Shown: positions 31,902 through 41,319 of the stretch, one piece after another
Layout of the letters: each line of letters begins with the position of its first letter
How positions within the stretch are numbered: position 1 is the first letter of the stretch
Position numbers and translations under genes: made by a program
NCBI GenBank assembly: GCA_009777475.1
Contig: WRLU01000002.1
Coordinates: 62,001 to 126,000 of the forward strand
Direction: 5' to 3'
DNA from: Oscillospiraceae bacterium
Lineage (GTDB): Bacteria > Bacillota > Clostridia > Oscillospirales > UBA929
Length of the DNA: 64,000 nt
The notes under the pieces: generated by a model
Seen by the model: only the letters and a program-made list of their open reading frames with translations
Databases searched by the model: none
Told to the model about the DNA's origin: nothing

Positions 31902-32726
31902 TTAAGATTGAATGCTGTTGGCTGTCTGCATCATTTGGTCTGCAACAGTAACACAGCGGGATGCCATCTGGTAAACTCTCTGTGCCCGAATTAGTCTTGT
32001 CATTTCCTGGGAAAGATCTACATTGGAGCTTTCGATATAGTTTTGAACAACGTAAGTGCTGCTTTCGTCCAGGTCTATCTCATCCCCTGAGTTATCGGTT
32101 TGCATAAAATAGGTTCCGCCTACGGCCAAAAGCCCGCCGGGGTTAGTGAAATCGAGCAACCAAATCCGGGCAATCAGCTCTCTCTCTCCATTTTCATTTT
32201 CAGCGTACAGACTGCCGTCCTTCTGTACTGAGATGTTGCTGTGGGATGAAAGCAGTGAAATCCTGTCTCCGCCATCATCTAGTATATACCTGCCCTGGGA
32301 ATCAACCAGCCAGCCGGTTTGCTCATCATCGGAATCTGGCACTAAATGAAGGGTTCCGCTACGGCTAAAGAGATAGTCCTGAAAATCATCCTCGGGATCA
32401 TTGCTGGGAAAAGGATTTTCAAAAACGAAAAACCCGCGCCCCTGTAAAGCAAAGTCCAACGCCCTGCCTGTTTCCGTAAACGCCCCTTGGCCGAAAAACC
32501 GGGCAGTTTGAGATTCCCTCACGCCAACACCCCGGTTGGTGTTCATATGAACACCCTGATCCATATTGGTACCCCGCCACATACGAGTGTACAGATTATC
32601 CTGGAAGTCCATACGAGCGGACTTAAACCCCTGAGTGTTGACGTTTGCCACGTTGTGGCCTATGGTATCCAAGTTCTTTTGCTGGGCGGACAGACCCATC
32701 GCGCCATTATGCAATGGTTGAAACAT
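31902..32726 (-). CDS. Flagellar basal-body rod/hook protein (FlgG/FlhP type)
   Basis: About 274 residues. The N-terminal 'MGLSAQQKNLDTIGHNVANV' with 'NTQGFKSARMDF' and the C-terminal 'ESSNVDLSQEMTRLIRAQRV' are the paired rod/hook family ends; the DFALQGRGFF core is present. It is the second of two adjacent paralogues, as flhO-flhP in Bacillus. ATG 32726 has AGGAGG upstream; a longer frame to 32765 does not. Confidence 0.9.
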   Translation of the reverse strand: MFQPLHNGAMGLSAQQKNLDTIGHNVANVNTQGFKSARMDFQDNLYTRMWRGTNMDQGVHMNTNRGVGVRESQTARFFGQGAFTETGRALDFALQGRGFFVFENPFPSNDPEDDFQDYLFSRSGTLHLVPDSDDEQTGWLVDSQGRYILDDGGDRISLLSSHSNISVQKDGSLYAENENGERELIARIWLLDFTNPGGLLAVGGTYFMQTDNSGDEIDLDESSTYVVQNYIESSNVDLSQEMTRLIRAQRVYQMASRCVTVADQMMQTANSIQS

Positions 32727-32785
32727 AACAAAATCCTCCTGACCCGGACAAGCCGGAATTAACATTAAAATTTATCTTAATTATC

Positions 32786-33694
32786 TTAGAACCTGGCAAT
32801 GTCATTAACCGTCATCTTTAGAGTTTCGCTGAACATACCAACCATCCGCTGATTAACCTCGTATGCCCTGTGAGTTTCCATCATGCGGACCATCTCTTTT
32901 GCCGAATCAACGTTGGACATTTCTAAATAACCCTGGAGGACACGCGCGTTGTCAACATCAACAGGCTCGCCGGCTAATTCATCAAAATCCGGGTCGTTGG
33001 GGTCGTCAGCGTCCGGTCTCACGTATACGGAGTAAAGATTGTCGCCTTCCTTGCGGAGTACGGTGTGATCCTTGTAGGGATAAGCCCCGGTGTATTTGTG
33101 CCGCGCCAAATCTTCGTCTGTATGCAGATTTTCAAAGCGCACCACCCGGATTGTGTCAATGTACTCTTGGTTGCCGTTGTCATCTGTGACATAAATCTCC
33201 CCGGCTTGATTTACTGTGAAATCAGTACTGCCGATCTGTATTTCGTCCCCATTGCGTCCTTGTACATAATACCCGCCTGGAGTAACTAAGTGTCCCTCGG
33301 CATCAAGCGCGAAGTTTCCTGCGCGAGTGTAACGCGGTTCCTCGTCCTCGTCCCCATTGCGGAGAAATAACCCTGGCGGCGGACTCACTACAAAAAAGCC
33401 ATCGCCCTCAATGGCAAAGTCAAGGGACCTTCCGGATTCTTCAAGCGAACCCTGTGAAAAGGAAGTGAAGGTTTCGTCCACGTGCATACCCAGATTATGC
33501 GGACCCACATAGCTGTATTGATATATAGACGGATCATTCAGGCGGGAAATCAGCATATCCGGAAACGAACGAGTGGTCATGGTGTCTTGCTTGAAACCGA
33601 CTGTCTCGGCATTCACCAGGTTATTGGTCACCACATCCATGCGGCGGCTGTAGGCCATCATGGCCGTTGCGGAGGTATACAAGCCTCTCAGCAT
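32786..33694 (-). CDS. Flagellar basal-body rod/hook protein (FlgF/FlhO type)
   Basis: A 302-residue paralogue of the following gene: N-terminal 'RGLYTSATAMMAYSRRMDVV' and 'TNNLVNAETVGFKQD', core 'DFAIEGDGFFVV', C-terminal 'EMSNVDSAKEMVRMMETHRA'. It forms part of the distal rod or a rod-hook adaptor. It is the first gene of the flagellar operon here, about 260 bases after a sigma-A promoter. Confidence 0.9.
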   Translation of the reverse strand: MLRGLYTSATAMMAYSRRMDVVTNNLVNAETVGFKQDTMTTRSFPDMLISRLNDPSIYQYSYVGPHNLGMHVDETFTSFSQGSLEESGRSLDFAIEGDGFFVVSPPPGLFLRNGDEDEEPRYTRAGNFALDAEGHLVTPGGYYVQGRNGDEIQIGSTDFTVNQAGEIYVTDDNGNQEYIDTIRVVRFENLHTDEDLARHKYTGAYPYKDHTVLRKEGDNLYSVYVRPDADDPNDPDFDELAGEPVDVDNARVLQGYLEMSNVDSAKEMVRMMETHRAYEVNQRMVGMFSETLKMTVNDIARF

Positions 33695-34082
33695 TCAAAA
33701 GCCCTCTCTTTCATTGCGGTTTATTGTGTTCAAACGCCTGCCCTCACTGCCCAAGCACCCAACAACGTCCCCGGAGACTAGCAGATGGCGTTCCGTACGC
33801 ACAATACCTCTCTTAATAGGTATATCGTGAAGAAGCTTCCCCATCTTTAGCGATAATAAAAAAATTTTTGATTATTTTTTGCCAATCAGCTCAAAGCGGA
33901 AAAACCAGTGTGTTTTGCTTCCCTTCCGAAAAAAAGCAGACCCACACACCCCATTGTACAATATACAGATTTTTTTGTCAAGCCCCTTTTTTTGAGTTTC
34001 CCCGGGTAGAGTTTCCCCGGGGTCGCATTTACCTCATAGGACAAAGCTTCTTTTGAATATGAATGCTACGAGGAGGTGCGAT
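33695..34082. other. Leader region of the flagellar operon
   Basis: Holds the minus-strand sigma-A promoter at 33953-33981 and a T/A-rich tract. No gene is supported. The plus-strand end carries GAGGAGG for the small gene at 34083. Confidence 0.5.
33953..33981 (-). promoter_or_regulatory. Sigma-A promoter of the flagellar operon
   Basis: Minus strand TTGACA, 17 bases, TACAAT, both near consensus. It directs transcription through the rod genes, yvyF, flgM, flgN, flgK, flgL, the DUF6470 gene, fliW and csrA. Confidence 0.8.
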
Positions 34083-34379
34083 ATGCCATTTAAGAGACCT
34101 GCGGTTCCGTCAGATACGGAATATCCCTTCAGCTTAACTGAAAAAGAAAATAACCAATTAGCCGCCCCATATAAGAAGATCAGTGAATATAAAAGAATTC
34201 AAATCACGCCGGACGGTGGAACCGTATTAATGCTGGCAATTGAAACTACGCCTGAAGAAAAAGGACAAATTATCAAGGGGCTTTCTCAATGCGCGTATGA
34301 TCTTGCTATGGACGTCCATAGAAGAAAACGGCACAGAGCCGACACGGTTGCCACACCTCACATAAAAGAAGCTGATTGA
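34083..34379 (+). CDS. Small element protein, paralogue of the 13898 gene
   Basis: A 98-residue soluble protein with GAGGAGG upstream of ATG 34083. Residues from about 50 ('DGGTVLMLAIETTPEEKGQI', 'KGLSQCAYDLAMDVHRR') align with the gene at 13898. The DNA after the stop also resembles that after 14119. It sits about 160 bases from attachment junction 2, so it is probably a leftover of the element that broke the conserved gene. Confidence 0.65.
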   Translation: MPFKRPAVPSDTEYPFSLTEKENNQLAAPYKKISEYKRIQITPDGGTVLMLAIETTPEEKGQIIKGLSQCAYDLAMDVHRRKRHRADTVATPHIKEAD

Positions 34380-34528
34380 ATCATTGCCTAAAAAACAGTT
34401 AATTTAGATGTCTTAGATGCCATTTACAAGCGTAAAAACTCGGACAAGCTAAAATAAAAAATTGAAAAACCTTCACACCATCCCCTCCCTTGGAATGAGG
34501 CTGGGCATCGGTCTTATTGTTATATATA

Positions 34529-34564
34529 GCACCTATACATTGATGTAGAAAGCGTGGCATTCAA
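34529..34564 (+). other. Attachment-site junction 2 (attR-like)
   Basis: Twelve bases TACATTGATGTA (34536-34547) are shared with the end of the middle gene fragment (16634-16645, inverted). Placing the element flank here beside the element flank at 16633 and below gives a 36-base sequence that is self-complementary at 12 of 17 paired positions around a central GT. The region is AT-rich, so the symmetry is weaker evidence than at junction 1. Confidence 0.5.
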
Positions 34565-35165
34565 TAGAGGGTTTTACACGGTTGATGTGAAATATTTCTA
34601 TCGTATCACCATGGATGCCTTTGCCGGTGTTGGCCGGCCCTGTGAAATTCAGGGACTAAGCACTTTCGATAAGCGTGTCATTTTGTTCGGAAGTGAAGGC
34701 AATGCCAAAATTTTCTCCAGCCAAACCAATCTTGACGGCAGTGATTTACAGCTCATGCAAAAAGCTAATATGCCTATCGCAATCGTTGAAACAGTAGATC
34801 CTATCTGCCTTAATGTTAAAATGTCGGACGTGTGCGATTGCAAGCAAAATTATTGCTGTGAGCTCAACGATGTTCCTGCGGGAATCAGCGAATTGTTTGA
34901 CGAGGAGCTACTCCTTGACGGCGGGGAAAAACGTGTTTACTGCACTTTGGGTCAGTTTTCGATCATCCGTCTGGAGAGGGATACCCAGTTAGTTATCCCC
35001 AGCTACGATTTCTGTATGCCTAAAAAGGAATGCGTAGGCTCTTCAGATGATCATCCCTGCGAGTTATTCAAGCGGATAAATTTCCCGGTTGATGAATTCT
35101 TCCCGCCAGCCTCCGGTGATGCCACAACCGATTACCGTGAAGCCAAAGAAATCTGTTGCAAATAA
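34536..35165 (+). pseudogene. C-terminal fragment of the shattered clostridial gene
   Basis: Codons for 'YIDVESVAFNRGFYTVDVKY' to the natural end 'REAKEICCK', 209 residues, with no start codon of its own at the proper place. Motifs typical of the family follow: 'GLSTFDKRVILFGSEGNAKI', a Cys cluster ('CDCKQNYCCEL'), 'GEKRVYCTLGQFSIIRLERD', and 'NFPVDEFFPP'. The frame is intact, suggesting the break is recent. Function unknown. A terminator follows. Confidence 0.8.
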
Positions 35166-35185
35166 TGCCATATAGCAGACAACAC

Positions 35186-35214
35186 AAAAGGGCTGTTCCG
35201 TCAGAGCAGCCCTT
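35186..35214 (+). terminator. Terminator of the broken conserved gene
   Basis: AAAGGGCTG, about ten bases, CAGCCCTTTT, just after the stop of the C-terminal fragment. Confidence 0.75.
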
Positions 35215-35306
35215 TTCCGCTTCCTTATAGCCTCTATGTATTGAGCAAGAATCATGTGCGAATCCGGCAATCAATATTGCTGGATTTTTATACAATTCGA
35301 TGGGGG

Positions 35307-36179
35307 TTAAGCCCTGGGGTGGGATTTTTGATATACCTCCGAAAGCTTCTTTTTAATCATATTGGCATAAATCTGTGTAGAGGAAATATCCGCATGCCCC
35401 ATCATTTCCTGAATGCTCCGAAGATCCGCCCCATTTTCCAAAAGGTGCATTGCAAAGGAATGCCGGAGGGTATGCGGGGTAGTTTGCTTGTCTATCTCAG
35501 CTTTTTCCTGATAGTATTTGATAATTTTCCAAAATCCCTGACGGCTCATCCGTCCGCCGCTGACGTTAACAAAGAGGGCGACCTCATCGGGATTTTCAAT
35601 CATTCTATCCCTGACCCGCGTCATATAATTTGACAAAGCCTTAGCCGCCTTGGGGTAAATCGGAACAACGCGCTCTCTGCCGGAAACCGAACACCGGATA
35701 TATTTAGCACCGATATTAACATCACTCACATCCAATGCGATGAGCTCACTGACTCTCAACCCGGTAGCATACAACAGCTCCAACATAGCCCTGTCGCGAT
35801 AGCCCTTTGTGCCATTGCATTTAGGCTGTTCCAGCAACCGCTCAACCTCGCTGCCGGTTAAAATCTGCGGTATTTTTCTCTCCGCACGGTGAGGAGTGGA
35901 AACACGCACTGGATTTTGAGAGACATATCCGTTGTCCAGGAGGAAGTTATAAAAGCTTTTTAGAGAGGCAATAGAACGCACAACCGTAGAGTCCGATTTG
36001 CCCTGTTCCAAAAGCCATTGTGTATAGGCTGAAATCACAGACGAATCAACCTGAGAGAGATCTGACTGATGATATTTCTCAAATTGGCACACGTCACGCA
36101 TATAGGACGACAGGGTATTGTTCGACACCTTCTTTTCCTTCTTCAAATAAAGCTCGTATTCCATTAAATAACCAGACAT
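35307..36179 (-). CDS. xerD: Tyrosine recombinase XerD-like
   Basis: About 290 residues. An N-terminal SAM-like core-binding domain is followed by the catalytic domain with Arg in 'LLYATGLRVSEL', 'HTLRHSFAMHLL', 'GHADISSTQIY' and the nucleophile Tyr. Length and the neighbouring spoIIM-like gene match chromosomal XerD, which resolves chromosome dimers at dif, rather than an element integrase. Start uncertain: ATG 36179 has a better-spaced G-rich site than ATG 36191. Confidence 0.88.
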   Translation of the reverse strand: MSGYLMEYELYLKKEKKVSNNTLSSYMRDVCQFEKYHQSDLSQVDSSVISAYTQWLLEQGKSDSTVVRSIASLKSFYNFLLDNGYVSQNPVRVSTPHRAERKIPQILTGSEVERLLEQPKCNGTKGYRDRAMLELLYATGLRVSELIALDVSDVNIGAKYIRCSVSGRERVVPIYPKAAKALSNYMTRVRDRMIENPDEVALFVNVSGGRMSRQGFWKIIKYYQEKAEIDKQTTPHTLRHSFAMHLLENGADLRSIQEMMGHADISSTQIYANMIKKKLSEVYQKSHPRA

Positions 36180-36236
36180 TATGTATCCCATCCCTTTTTT
36201 CTGTTTGATTCGGTCATAACAAAACCTCTTTCCTTT

Positions 36237-36842
36237 TTACGTGATTGCCGCAATTTGCGGTAAAACCGCTTGAAGCAGCCATGGGCAAGCAAAAGTCTCA
36301 GCAATTGCGCCGGCTGTTAAAATTATCAGGCACAGCCCAAGACGCAGTAAAATCGGTTTAGACACTACAGGAAATGATACTGGCCTCTGCCCCTTAGGCA
36401 CAGTTGACATAAAGAGTGCTAGGCTGGAGGCACCCCCGCCGGTTCCTAGCAAAAACATACATGGGACCGAAACTAACGCGCCAGGAGCAAGCATGGCACC
36501 TGCCAGCAAAAGCCCGGAGCTTGTCCCGAATACGCGCAGACACGAGGTGGCTGCAAAAGCCAGAAAGAACCCCCTTGCCGCAAAACAGACCGGAATTAAG
36601 AAGACGCCTAAGATTGTAAGACCAAGAAAAAAGCAGATAATAGGGTACTGAAGCTGGTTTATCACCGCAGAAAATAAATCAGGACGCACCACGCTGCCTT
36701 GAGTGATATTTGCCAAATAGTCGGACACCGCCATGTCGGCAGATTCTCCCCCCCAGACAGAGCAAAGACAGCCGGCTGCCGCCCCGCCTATAAAGCAAAT
36801 TGCCAAAATCCCTAAGATTGCCGAATGATTTTCTCTTTCCAT
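36237..36842 (-). CDS. spoIIM: SpoIIM-like membrane protein
   Basis: About 201 residues with five or so membrane segments and the central 'FFLGLTILGVFLIPVCFAAR' that resembles the SpoIIM family. SpoIIM acts with SpoIID and SpoIIP during engulfment in the forespore septum. The gene next to xerD matches order in Bacillus and Clostridium. ATG 36842 is preferred; the frame is open to 36893. The family match is moderate. Confidence 0.7.
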   Translation of the reverse strand: MERENHSAILGILAICFIGGAAAGCLCSVWGGESADMAVSDYLANITQGSVVRPDLFSAVINQLQYPIICFFLGLTILGVFLIPVCFAARGFFLAFAATSCLRVFGTSSGLLLAGAMLAPGALVSVPCMFLLGTGGGASSLALFMSTVPKGQRPVSFPVVSKPILLRLGLCLIILTAGAIAETFACPWLLQAVLPQIAAIT

Positions 36843-36894
36843 TTTCCATTCCCCCATGCTCATTGTACTAACAAGGGTATGAGAAACGGACAAG

Positions 36895-37710
36895 TCATAG
36901 AACAGGACTATTGCCTAATTCATCTGCGCGGGCGGCGCAGTCGAGCATCGCATGCCTGAGTGCGTGATCAAAGCCTAAACGATCCATAGTCAGAAAAGCC
37001 GCCTGGGTAGTCCCTCCGGGGACGGCTACTCGTTTTGCCAGATCCTCTGGGCTGCACTCCCCTTTCAATAGCACCTCTGCCGCGCCTTGCATCGTTCCTG
37101 CCGCCAAACGCAATGCCGTGGGATAATCCATTCCCTGTTCCCGGGCAAAGCCTGCCATGACGGATGCAATACGAAAGAAATACCCCGGACCAGACCCATT
37201 GATACTGGTGGCAACACTCATAAGACCTTCCTCCACCACCTCCATTATTCCGGCACTTTCAAAAATCTCCCGCGCCGCATTCACGTATCGTTCAGGAACT
37301 CCCCCAGGAAACGCCAATGCGGTTGTTCCCTTTCCCACGATAAGCGCTGTGTTTGGCATTGCACGCATAATCGGTACTCCAGGCGGCAGCACACTGCCGA
37401 TAGCCTGGATTGAAACTCCTGCGGCTAATGACAGAAAGCACTTACCCTTAGATGAGGGGGCAGCCTCCTTTAGTACAGAGGACATATCGCAGGGACGGAC
37501 TGCCAGCACAATCAGCTCGGCACTTTCCAAAACGGCTCTATTGTCCTTGCCGACATGGCAGCCCATGACGGCAAATGGTTCCAGCTGAACGTCATCAAGG
37601 CATGATACCCAAACTTCGCCGGGAGAATATACAGCGGCATCTAAAATTGCAGTGAGAAGAGCCGAACCCATATGTCCGGCACCGATTACGCCCAATAGCG
37701 GTTTGGACAA
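36895..37710 (-). CDS. proC: Pyrroline-5-carboxylate reductase
   Basis: About 271 residues. The N-terminal Rossmann motif 'GVIGAGHMGSALL', 'MRAMPNTALIVGKGTTAL' and the C-terminal signature 'VAVPGGTTQAAFLTMDRLGF' are diagnostic. It reduces pyrroline-5-carboxylate to proline with NAD(P)H. I place the start at TTG 37710 (AAGGGGGGTG upstream), because earlier codons do not fit the family. Two 17-base direct repeats lie about 80 bases upstream. Confidence 0.9.
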   Translation of the reverse strand: MSKPLLGVIGAGHMGSALLTAILDAAVYSPGEVWVSCLDDVQLEPFAVMGCHVGKDNRAVLESAELIVLAVRPCDMSSVLKEAAPSSKGKCFLSLAAGVSIQAIGSVLPPGVPIMRAMPNTALIVGKGTTALAFPGGVPERYVNAAREIFESAGIMEVVEEGLMSVATSINGSGPGYFFRIASVMAGFAREQGMDYPTALRLAAGTMQGAAEVLLKGECSPEDLAKRVAVPGGTTQAAFLTMDRLGFDHALRHAMLDCAARADELGNSPVL

Positions 37711-37788
37711 GCACTCACCCCCCTTGATTTCCTGTTCCCTTATATCATACATAATTTCTACAGACTTATCAATGACATAAAGCTGATA

Positions 37789-37823
37789 ATGCGCAAATTT
37801 TATGTTATGCACAAATTTTATGT
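37789..37823 (-). repeat. Tandem 17-base direct repeat upstream of proC
   Basis: ATGCGCAAATTTTATGT and ATGCACAAATTTTATGT are 18 bases apart with one mismatch. The position suggests a regulator-binding site or part of the proC promoter. Confidence 0.45.
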
Positions 37824-37927
37824 AAACAATGTTATGTTAACCTCGAATCCTGGGGTTTTTATGCAGGGTATAAAAATCAATATGTAGTGTTTTTGAAGCC
37901 ACCACGATGACATATATTGAGAATAAT

Positions 37928-37960
37928 AAAAAGAAGCCGTGATTTCTCACGACTTCTTTT
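37928..37960. terminator. Terminator after the SCIFF maturase
   Basis: AAAAAGAAG-CCGTG, six bases, CACGA-CTTCTTTTT. It works on either strand; on the minus strand it ends the SCIFF operon. Confidence 0.8.
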
Positions 37961-37971
37961 TATTTCCTGTT

Positions 37972-39291
37972 TTAGTTATGCCGGTCATCAAACCGAGCGA
38001 TTTTTAGTAATATTGCACATTCAAGCCTTTTTCGCTCAAGGGCACACCCAACCGCATCGCTCTGAAGCAGATTGCCGTTTACAGTCAAATTAGAAGCAAC
38101 GCATCCGCCGCCGCAATAGTATTTTGCCCAGCAACTTTTACAGTCAGGCATGGAGAAAACATCAAAGCCCCGAAAGAGGTCGGAAATTTCCGGGGAAAAG
38201 GTTTTATCCGAGACGCTGCCCATTTTGTAATCTTCCATTCCTGCAAACCTATGGCAAGGAAACACATCCCCCTCCGGTGTAACAGCGGCGTACTCATGTC
38301 CGGCACCGCATCCCCGCACACGCTTGTGGAAGCAGGGACCTTGCTCTAAGTCAACCTCAAAGTGAAAAAAACTGTACTGTCGTTCTGAGGAAAGCATTTT
38401 TTCACAGAGCTGTTCATATTGAACACACAGCTGAGGCAAATGGCACTCCTTGATTGCCAGAGGATTTTCCTCGGCAAGCACAACAGGCTCAAGCGATAGG
38501 CTTTCAAACCCCATTCTGGACAAATGCTCAATGTCTTTGACAAAATCCAAGTTTTTGGAGGTGTATGTACCCCTGATAAAATAATCCCTGTCCCTCCCTG
38601 TAAGCAACGCCTTATATTTGGGAAGGACATGAGCATAACTCCCCTGCCCTTTCATTGTTTTGCGCAAGGCATCGTTAACTTTCTCCCTGCCGTCAAGCGA
38701 AAGCACTACATTGTCTATTTCACGGTTGACATAAGCAGAAATATCATCATTCAGTAAAAGTCCGTTAGTGGTAAGGGTAAAACGGAAATTTTTCTCCGGT
38801 GCCTTGGCTCGTGCGTACTCAATCGTGTGCTTAACGGTATCCCAGCCAAGCAGAGGCTCGCCTCCGAAAAAATCAATTTCTAAATTAATCCTGTTTTGGC
38901 ACCGGGAGAGTAAAAAGTCTATGGCATCTGATGCCGTTTGAGGCGACATAACCGAACGCCTTCCGGTGCCAAAGTCACCGGTTGCGGCAAAGCAATACCC
39001 GCAACGCAAATTGCAGTCATGAGAAATATGCAAGCAAAGAGCCTTGAGAGGGGCTGAATGCAGCTCCGGCATGCCCATTTCGGGGGCAAACAAAAGCCCC
39101 TGCTCTTGAAGCTCGTAAAGCTCATCCCAGGCCTCACGCTGTCTTGGCGTGAGATTTTCACGAGGTTCATCGCTCATGGGCGGGGTGATTGTATTGACCA
39201 GATCAAAGGCATCACGGTCTAATTCACACACCGCCCCGCTAGCTATGTCCAAAAGCACATAGCGACCAAGTAAATGATAAGTGTGAATCAC
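37972..39291 (-). CDS. scfB: SCIFF radical SAM maturase
   Basis: A 439-residue radical SAM/SPASM enzyme. A precursor-binding N-terminal part (about 1-80) is followed by the cluster motif 'CNLRCGYC', 'DFFGGEPLLGW', and a Cys-rich C-terminal SPASM region ('CGAGHEYAAVTPEGDVFPC', 'CKSCWAKYYCGGGC'). It forms thioether links in the SCIFF peptide encoded directly upstream (ranthipeptide type). The peptide stop and this start are adjacent. Nearly universal in Clostridia; its biological role is unsettled. Confidence 0.95.
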   Translation of the reverse strand: MIHTYHLLGRYVLLDIASGAVCELDRDAFDLVNTITPPMSDEPRENLTPRQREAWDELYELQEQGLLFAPEMGMPELHSAPLKALCLHISHDCNLRCGYCFAATGDFGTGRRSVMSPQTASDAIDFLLSRCQNRINLEIDFFGGEPLLGWDTVKHTIEYARAKAPEKNFRFTLTTNGLLLNDDISAYVNREIDNVVLSLDGREKVNDALRKTMKGQGSYAHVLPKYKALLTGRDRDYFIRGTYTSKNLDFVKDIEHLSRMGFESLSLEPVVLAEENPLAIKECHLPQLCVQYEQLCEKMLSSERQYSFFHFEVDLEQGPCFHKRVRGCGAGHEYAAVTPEGDVFPCHRFAGMEDYKMGSVSDKTFSPEISDLFRGFDVFSMPDCKSCWAKYYCGGGCVASNLTVNGNLLQSDAVGCALERKRLECAILLKIARFDDRHN

Positions 39292-39465
39292 TTATTTTGC
39301 TAAAGGCAGACTTTTTTTTGACTGCCGGGGATTTTCGCATTTCTGGTTGCCCACAGTACATGAGGTTTTGCAGGCCGACTGGCAGGACGTTTGACAGGCA
39401 CCGCAGCCTCCCTCACGAATACTTTTTTTCAATGCCGCACCGCTGATTACCTTAATGTGTTTCAT
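39292..39465 (-). CDS. scfA: SCIFF ranthipeptide precursor
   Basis: About 57 residues. The leader 'MKHIKVISGAALKKSI' and the Cys-rich core 'CGACQTSCQSACKTSCTVG' with a sixth Cys in 'NQKC' fit the six-cysteines-in-forty-five-residues family exactly. Extra residues after the core (to 'SLPLAK') make a longer tail than many family members. ATG 39465 gives the canonical N-terminus; an ATG nine bases upstream is the alternative. Confidence 0.95.
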   Translation of the reverse strand: MKHIKVISGAALKKSIREGGCGACQTSCQSACKTSCTVGNQKCENPRQSKKSLPLAK

Positions 39466-39505
39466 AGCTACCATGACTCCCCTCTATAATTTTTTCAATG
39501 TCCCA

Positions 39506-39534
39506 AGTATAACATGGGTAAAACAAAAAGACAA
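39506..39534 (-). promoter_or_regulatory. Promoter of scfA-scfB
   Basis: Minus strand TTGTCT, 17 bases, TATACT, about 40 bases upstream of scfA. Confidence 0.65.
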
Positions 39535-39562
39535 CACAAAAATTATTTTGCGAAAATTTTTG

Positions 39563-39592
39563 TTGACAATTATCATAGCACCGTGGCATAAT
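39563..39592 (+). promoter_or_regulatory. Promoter of pyruvate kinase
   Basis: TTGACA, 18 bases, CATAAT, about 70 bases upstream of the pyruvate kinase start. Confidence 0.65.
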
Positions 39593-39661
39593 TAGACTGG
39601 GTTATCTCTTGGTTGTTATTTGCCTGAACGATATTTTAGGAGAGGGGTATATCATAAATCT

Positions 39662-41095
39662 ATGAGAAAAACAAAAATTGTAGCCACATTAGGTCCTGCT
39701 AGCCAGAAGCCGGAGGTTTTGCGAAAAATGGTGCAAGACGGACTGGATGTTTTGAGAATCAACTTTTCCCACGCAGATCATGAAGATACTCGCCGTCATG
39801 TAGAGCTGCTCCGTAAAATCGCTAAGGAGGAGGGACGCCCGGTTGCATTATTGGCAGATACCAAGGGCCCCGAGGTTCGTCTTGGGAAATTTGAAGGCGG
39901 AGGAAGCACCCTTAGTGCTGGTGAATCCTTTACCCTGACAACCGATGATATTATGGGAGATTCCTCTCGTGCCTCAATCTCCTATGCCGGACTCCCCGGG
40001 GATGTATCGCCTGGTGGGCGCATCCTCCTTGACGATGGGCTGATTGAGCTGATTGTTGATAAATGCGAGGGTAATTGCATCATCACCACAATAGTAAACG
40101 GAGGACAAATTTCAGACCGAAAAGGCGTTAATATCCCTAATGTACATTTGAATATGCCATTTATAAGCGATAAAGACCGCCAAGACTTGCGCTTTGCCGT
40201 TGAGATGGGGTTTGATTTTGTAGCCGCCTCCTTTGCCAGATCAGCAGAGGATGTGTGCCAGCTCAGGGATGAGTTGCGCCGCTGGGGTGGCGAAAAAATG
40301 CTGATTATTGCAAAGATAGAGAATTCAGAGGGTGTAAATAACGCCGATGAGATTTTAGAAATTTCAAACGGTTTGATGGTCGCACGCGGTGACCTGGGCG
40401 TTGAGCTGAAATACGAGGAGCTTCCGGTTTTGCAAAAGCTTCTTATTAAAAAGGCTTACCGGCAGGGTAAAAACGTCATAATAGCAACACAGATGCTTGA
40501 ATCCATGATTAAAAATCCCCGCCCGACCCGCGCCGAAATTTCCGATGTTGCCAACGCTATATACGATGGTACCAGCGCGGTCATGCTATCCGGCGAGACG
40601 GCAACCGGCAAATACCCCGCTCAAGCGGTTGAGACCATGGCAAACATTGCCCGGCGCACAGAAGCGGATATACACTACTGCCGGCGGTTCCGTCAGAGTA
40701 GCTACATCCCGGAGAAAACCGTGACCAACGCCATTTCCGAAGCAACTGTCACCACCGCCCACGACCTTGATGCGGCTGCAATAATAACTGTTACCATATC
40801 AGGCGATACTGCCCGCCATGTTTCAAAGTTCCGTCCGTCCTGCCCTATTATAGCTTGTACGCCCAATTTACAAACACAGCGCCAGCTTATGCTCGCTTGG
40901 GGAGTTACCCCTCTGCTGACCAATCTTGAAAACAATGTATTCGAGCTGTTTGACGACTCAATAGAGACTGCGATGGACAGCGGATACGTCAACGAAGGTG
41001 ACACGACTGTCTTAACGGCCAGTATACCCTTGGATTCACCCGAAGGCACCAATATGCTTAAGGTACACAAGGCAATGGGAAAAGGTTCTTTATAG
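39662..41095 (+). CDS. pyk: Pyruvate kinase
   Basis: About 477 residues. 'KIVATLGPASQKPEVLRKMV', 'LRINFSHADHEDTR', 'ALLADTKGPEVR', 'IIAKIENSEGVNNADEIL' and 'MVARGDLGVEL' are diagnostic. It converts phosphoenolpyruvate and ADP to pyruvate and ATP. It lacks the extra C-terminal PEP-utiliser-like domain seen in Bacillus. ATG 39662 gives the family N-terminus though its ribosome site is distant; TTG 39620 would add 14 residues. Confidence 0.95.
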   Translation: MRKTKIVATLGPASQKPEVLRKMVQDGLDVLRINFSHADHEDTRRHVELLRKIAKEEGRPVALLADTKGPEVRLGKFEGGGSTLSAGESFTLTTDDIMGDSSRASISYAGLPGDVSPGGRILLDDGLIELIVDKCEGNCIITTIVNGGQISDRKGVNIPNVHLNMPFISDKDRQDLRFAVEMGFDFVAASFARSAEDVCQLRDELRRWGGEKMLIIAKIENSEGVNNADEILEISNGLMVARGDLGVELKYEELPVLQKLLIKKAYRQGKNVIIATQMLESMIKNPRPTRAEISDVANAIYDGTSAVMLSGETATGKYPAQAVETMANIARRTEADIHYCRRFRQSSYIPEKTVTNAISEATVTTAHDLDAAAIITVTISGDTARHVSKFRPSCPIIACTPNLQTQRQLMLAWGVTPLLTNLENNVFELFDDSIETAMDSGYVNEGDTTVLTASIPLDSPEGTNMLKVHKAMGKGSL

Positions 41096-41234
41096 GCGGT
41101 ATAGAGTCCATGAATTGGATTCGAATTGCCTTTTTTGTTGCTGGATTTTCTTGTAGTCAGCGTATGAGTTGAGGGAAAAGCTTACACTGGGGATTTGCAC
41201 CCGAAAAAATTTTTTTACAGATGTGAAAAAACAC

Positions 41235-41263
41235 TTGACAGGCCCGGCAAGGGTGTGTATAAT
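41235..41263 (+). promoter_or_regulatory. tRNA operon promoter
   Basis: TTGACA, 17 bases, TATAAT: perfect consensus, about 57 bases upstream of tRNA-Phe. Confidence 0.85.
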
Positions 41264-41319
41264 ACAGAGGCTGTCGTGTTGTGTGGCGTTGTTTTTTTGC
41301 ACTGGTTGCACGGAAATTT

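Noticed and set aside
25965..33694. Flagellar operon as cargo of the mobile element
   Set aside because: Gene order and content are those of the chromosomal flagellar locus. Its position between gene fragments is better explained by rearrangement or an assembly join.
35307..36179. Tyrosine recombinase as integrase of the element
   Set aside because: Length, sequence and the spoIIM-like neighbour fit housekeeping XerD.
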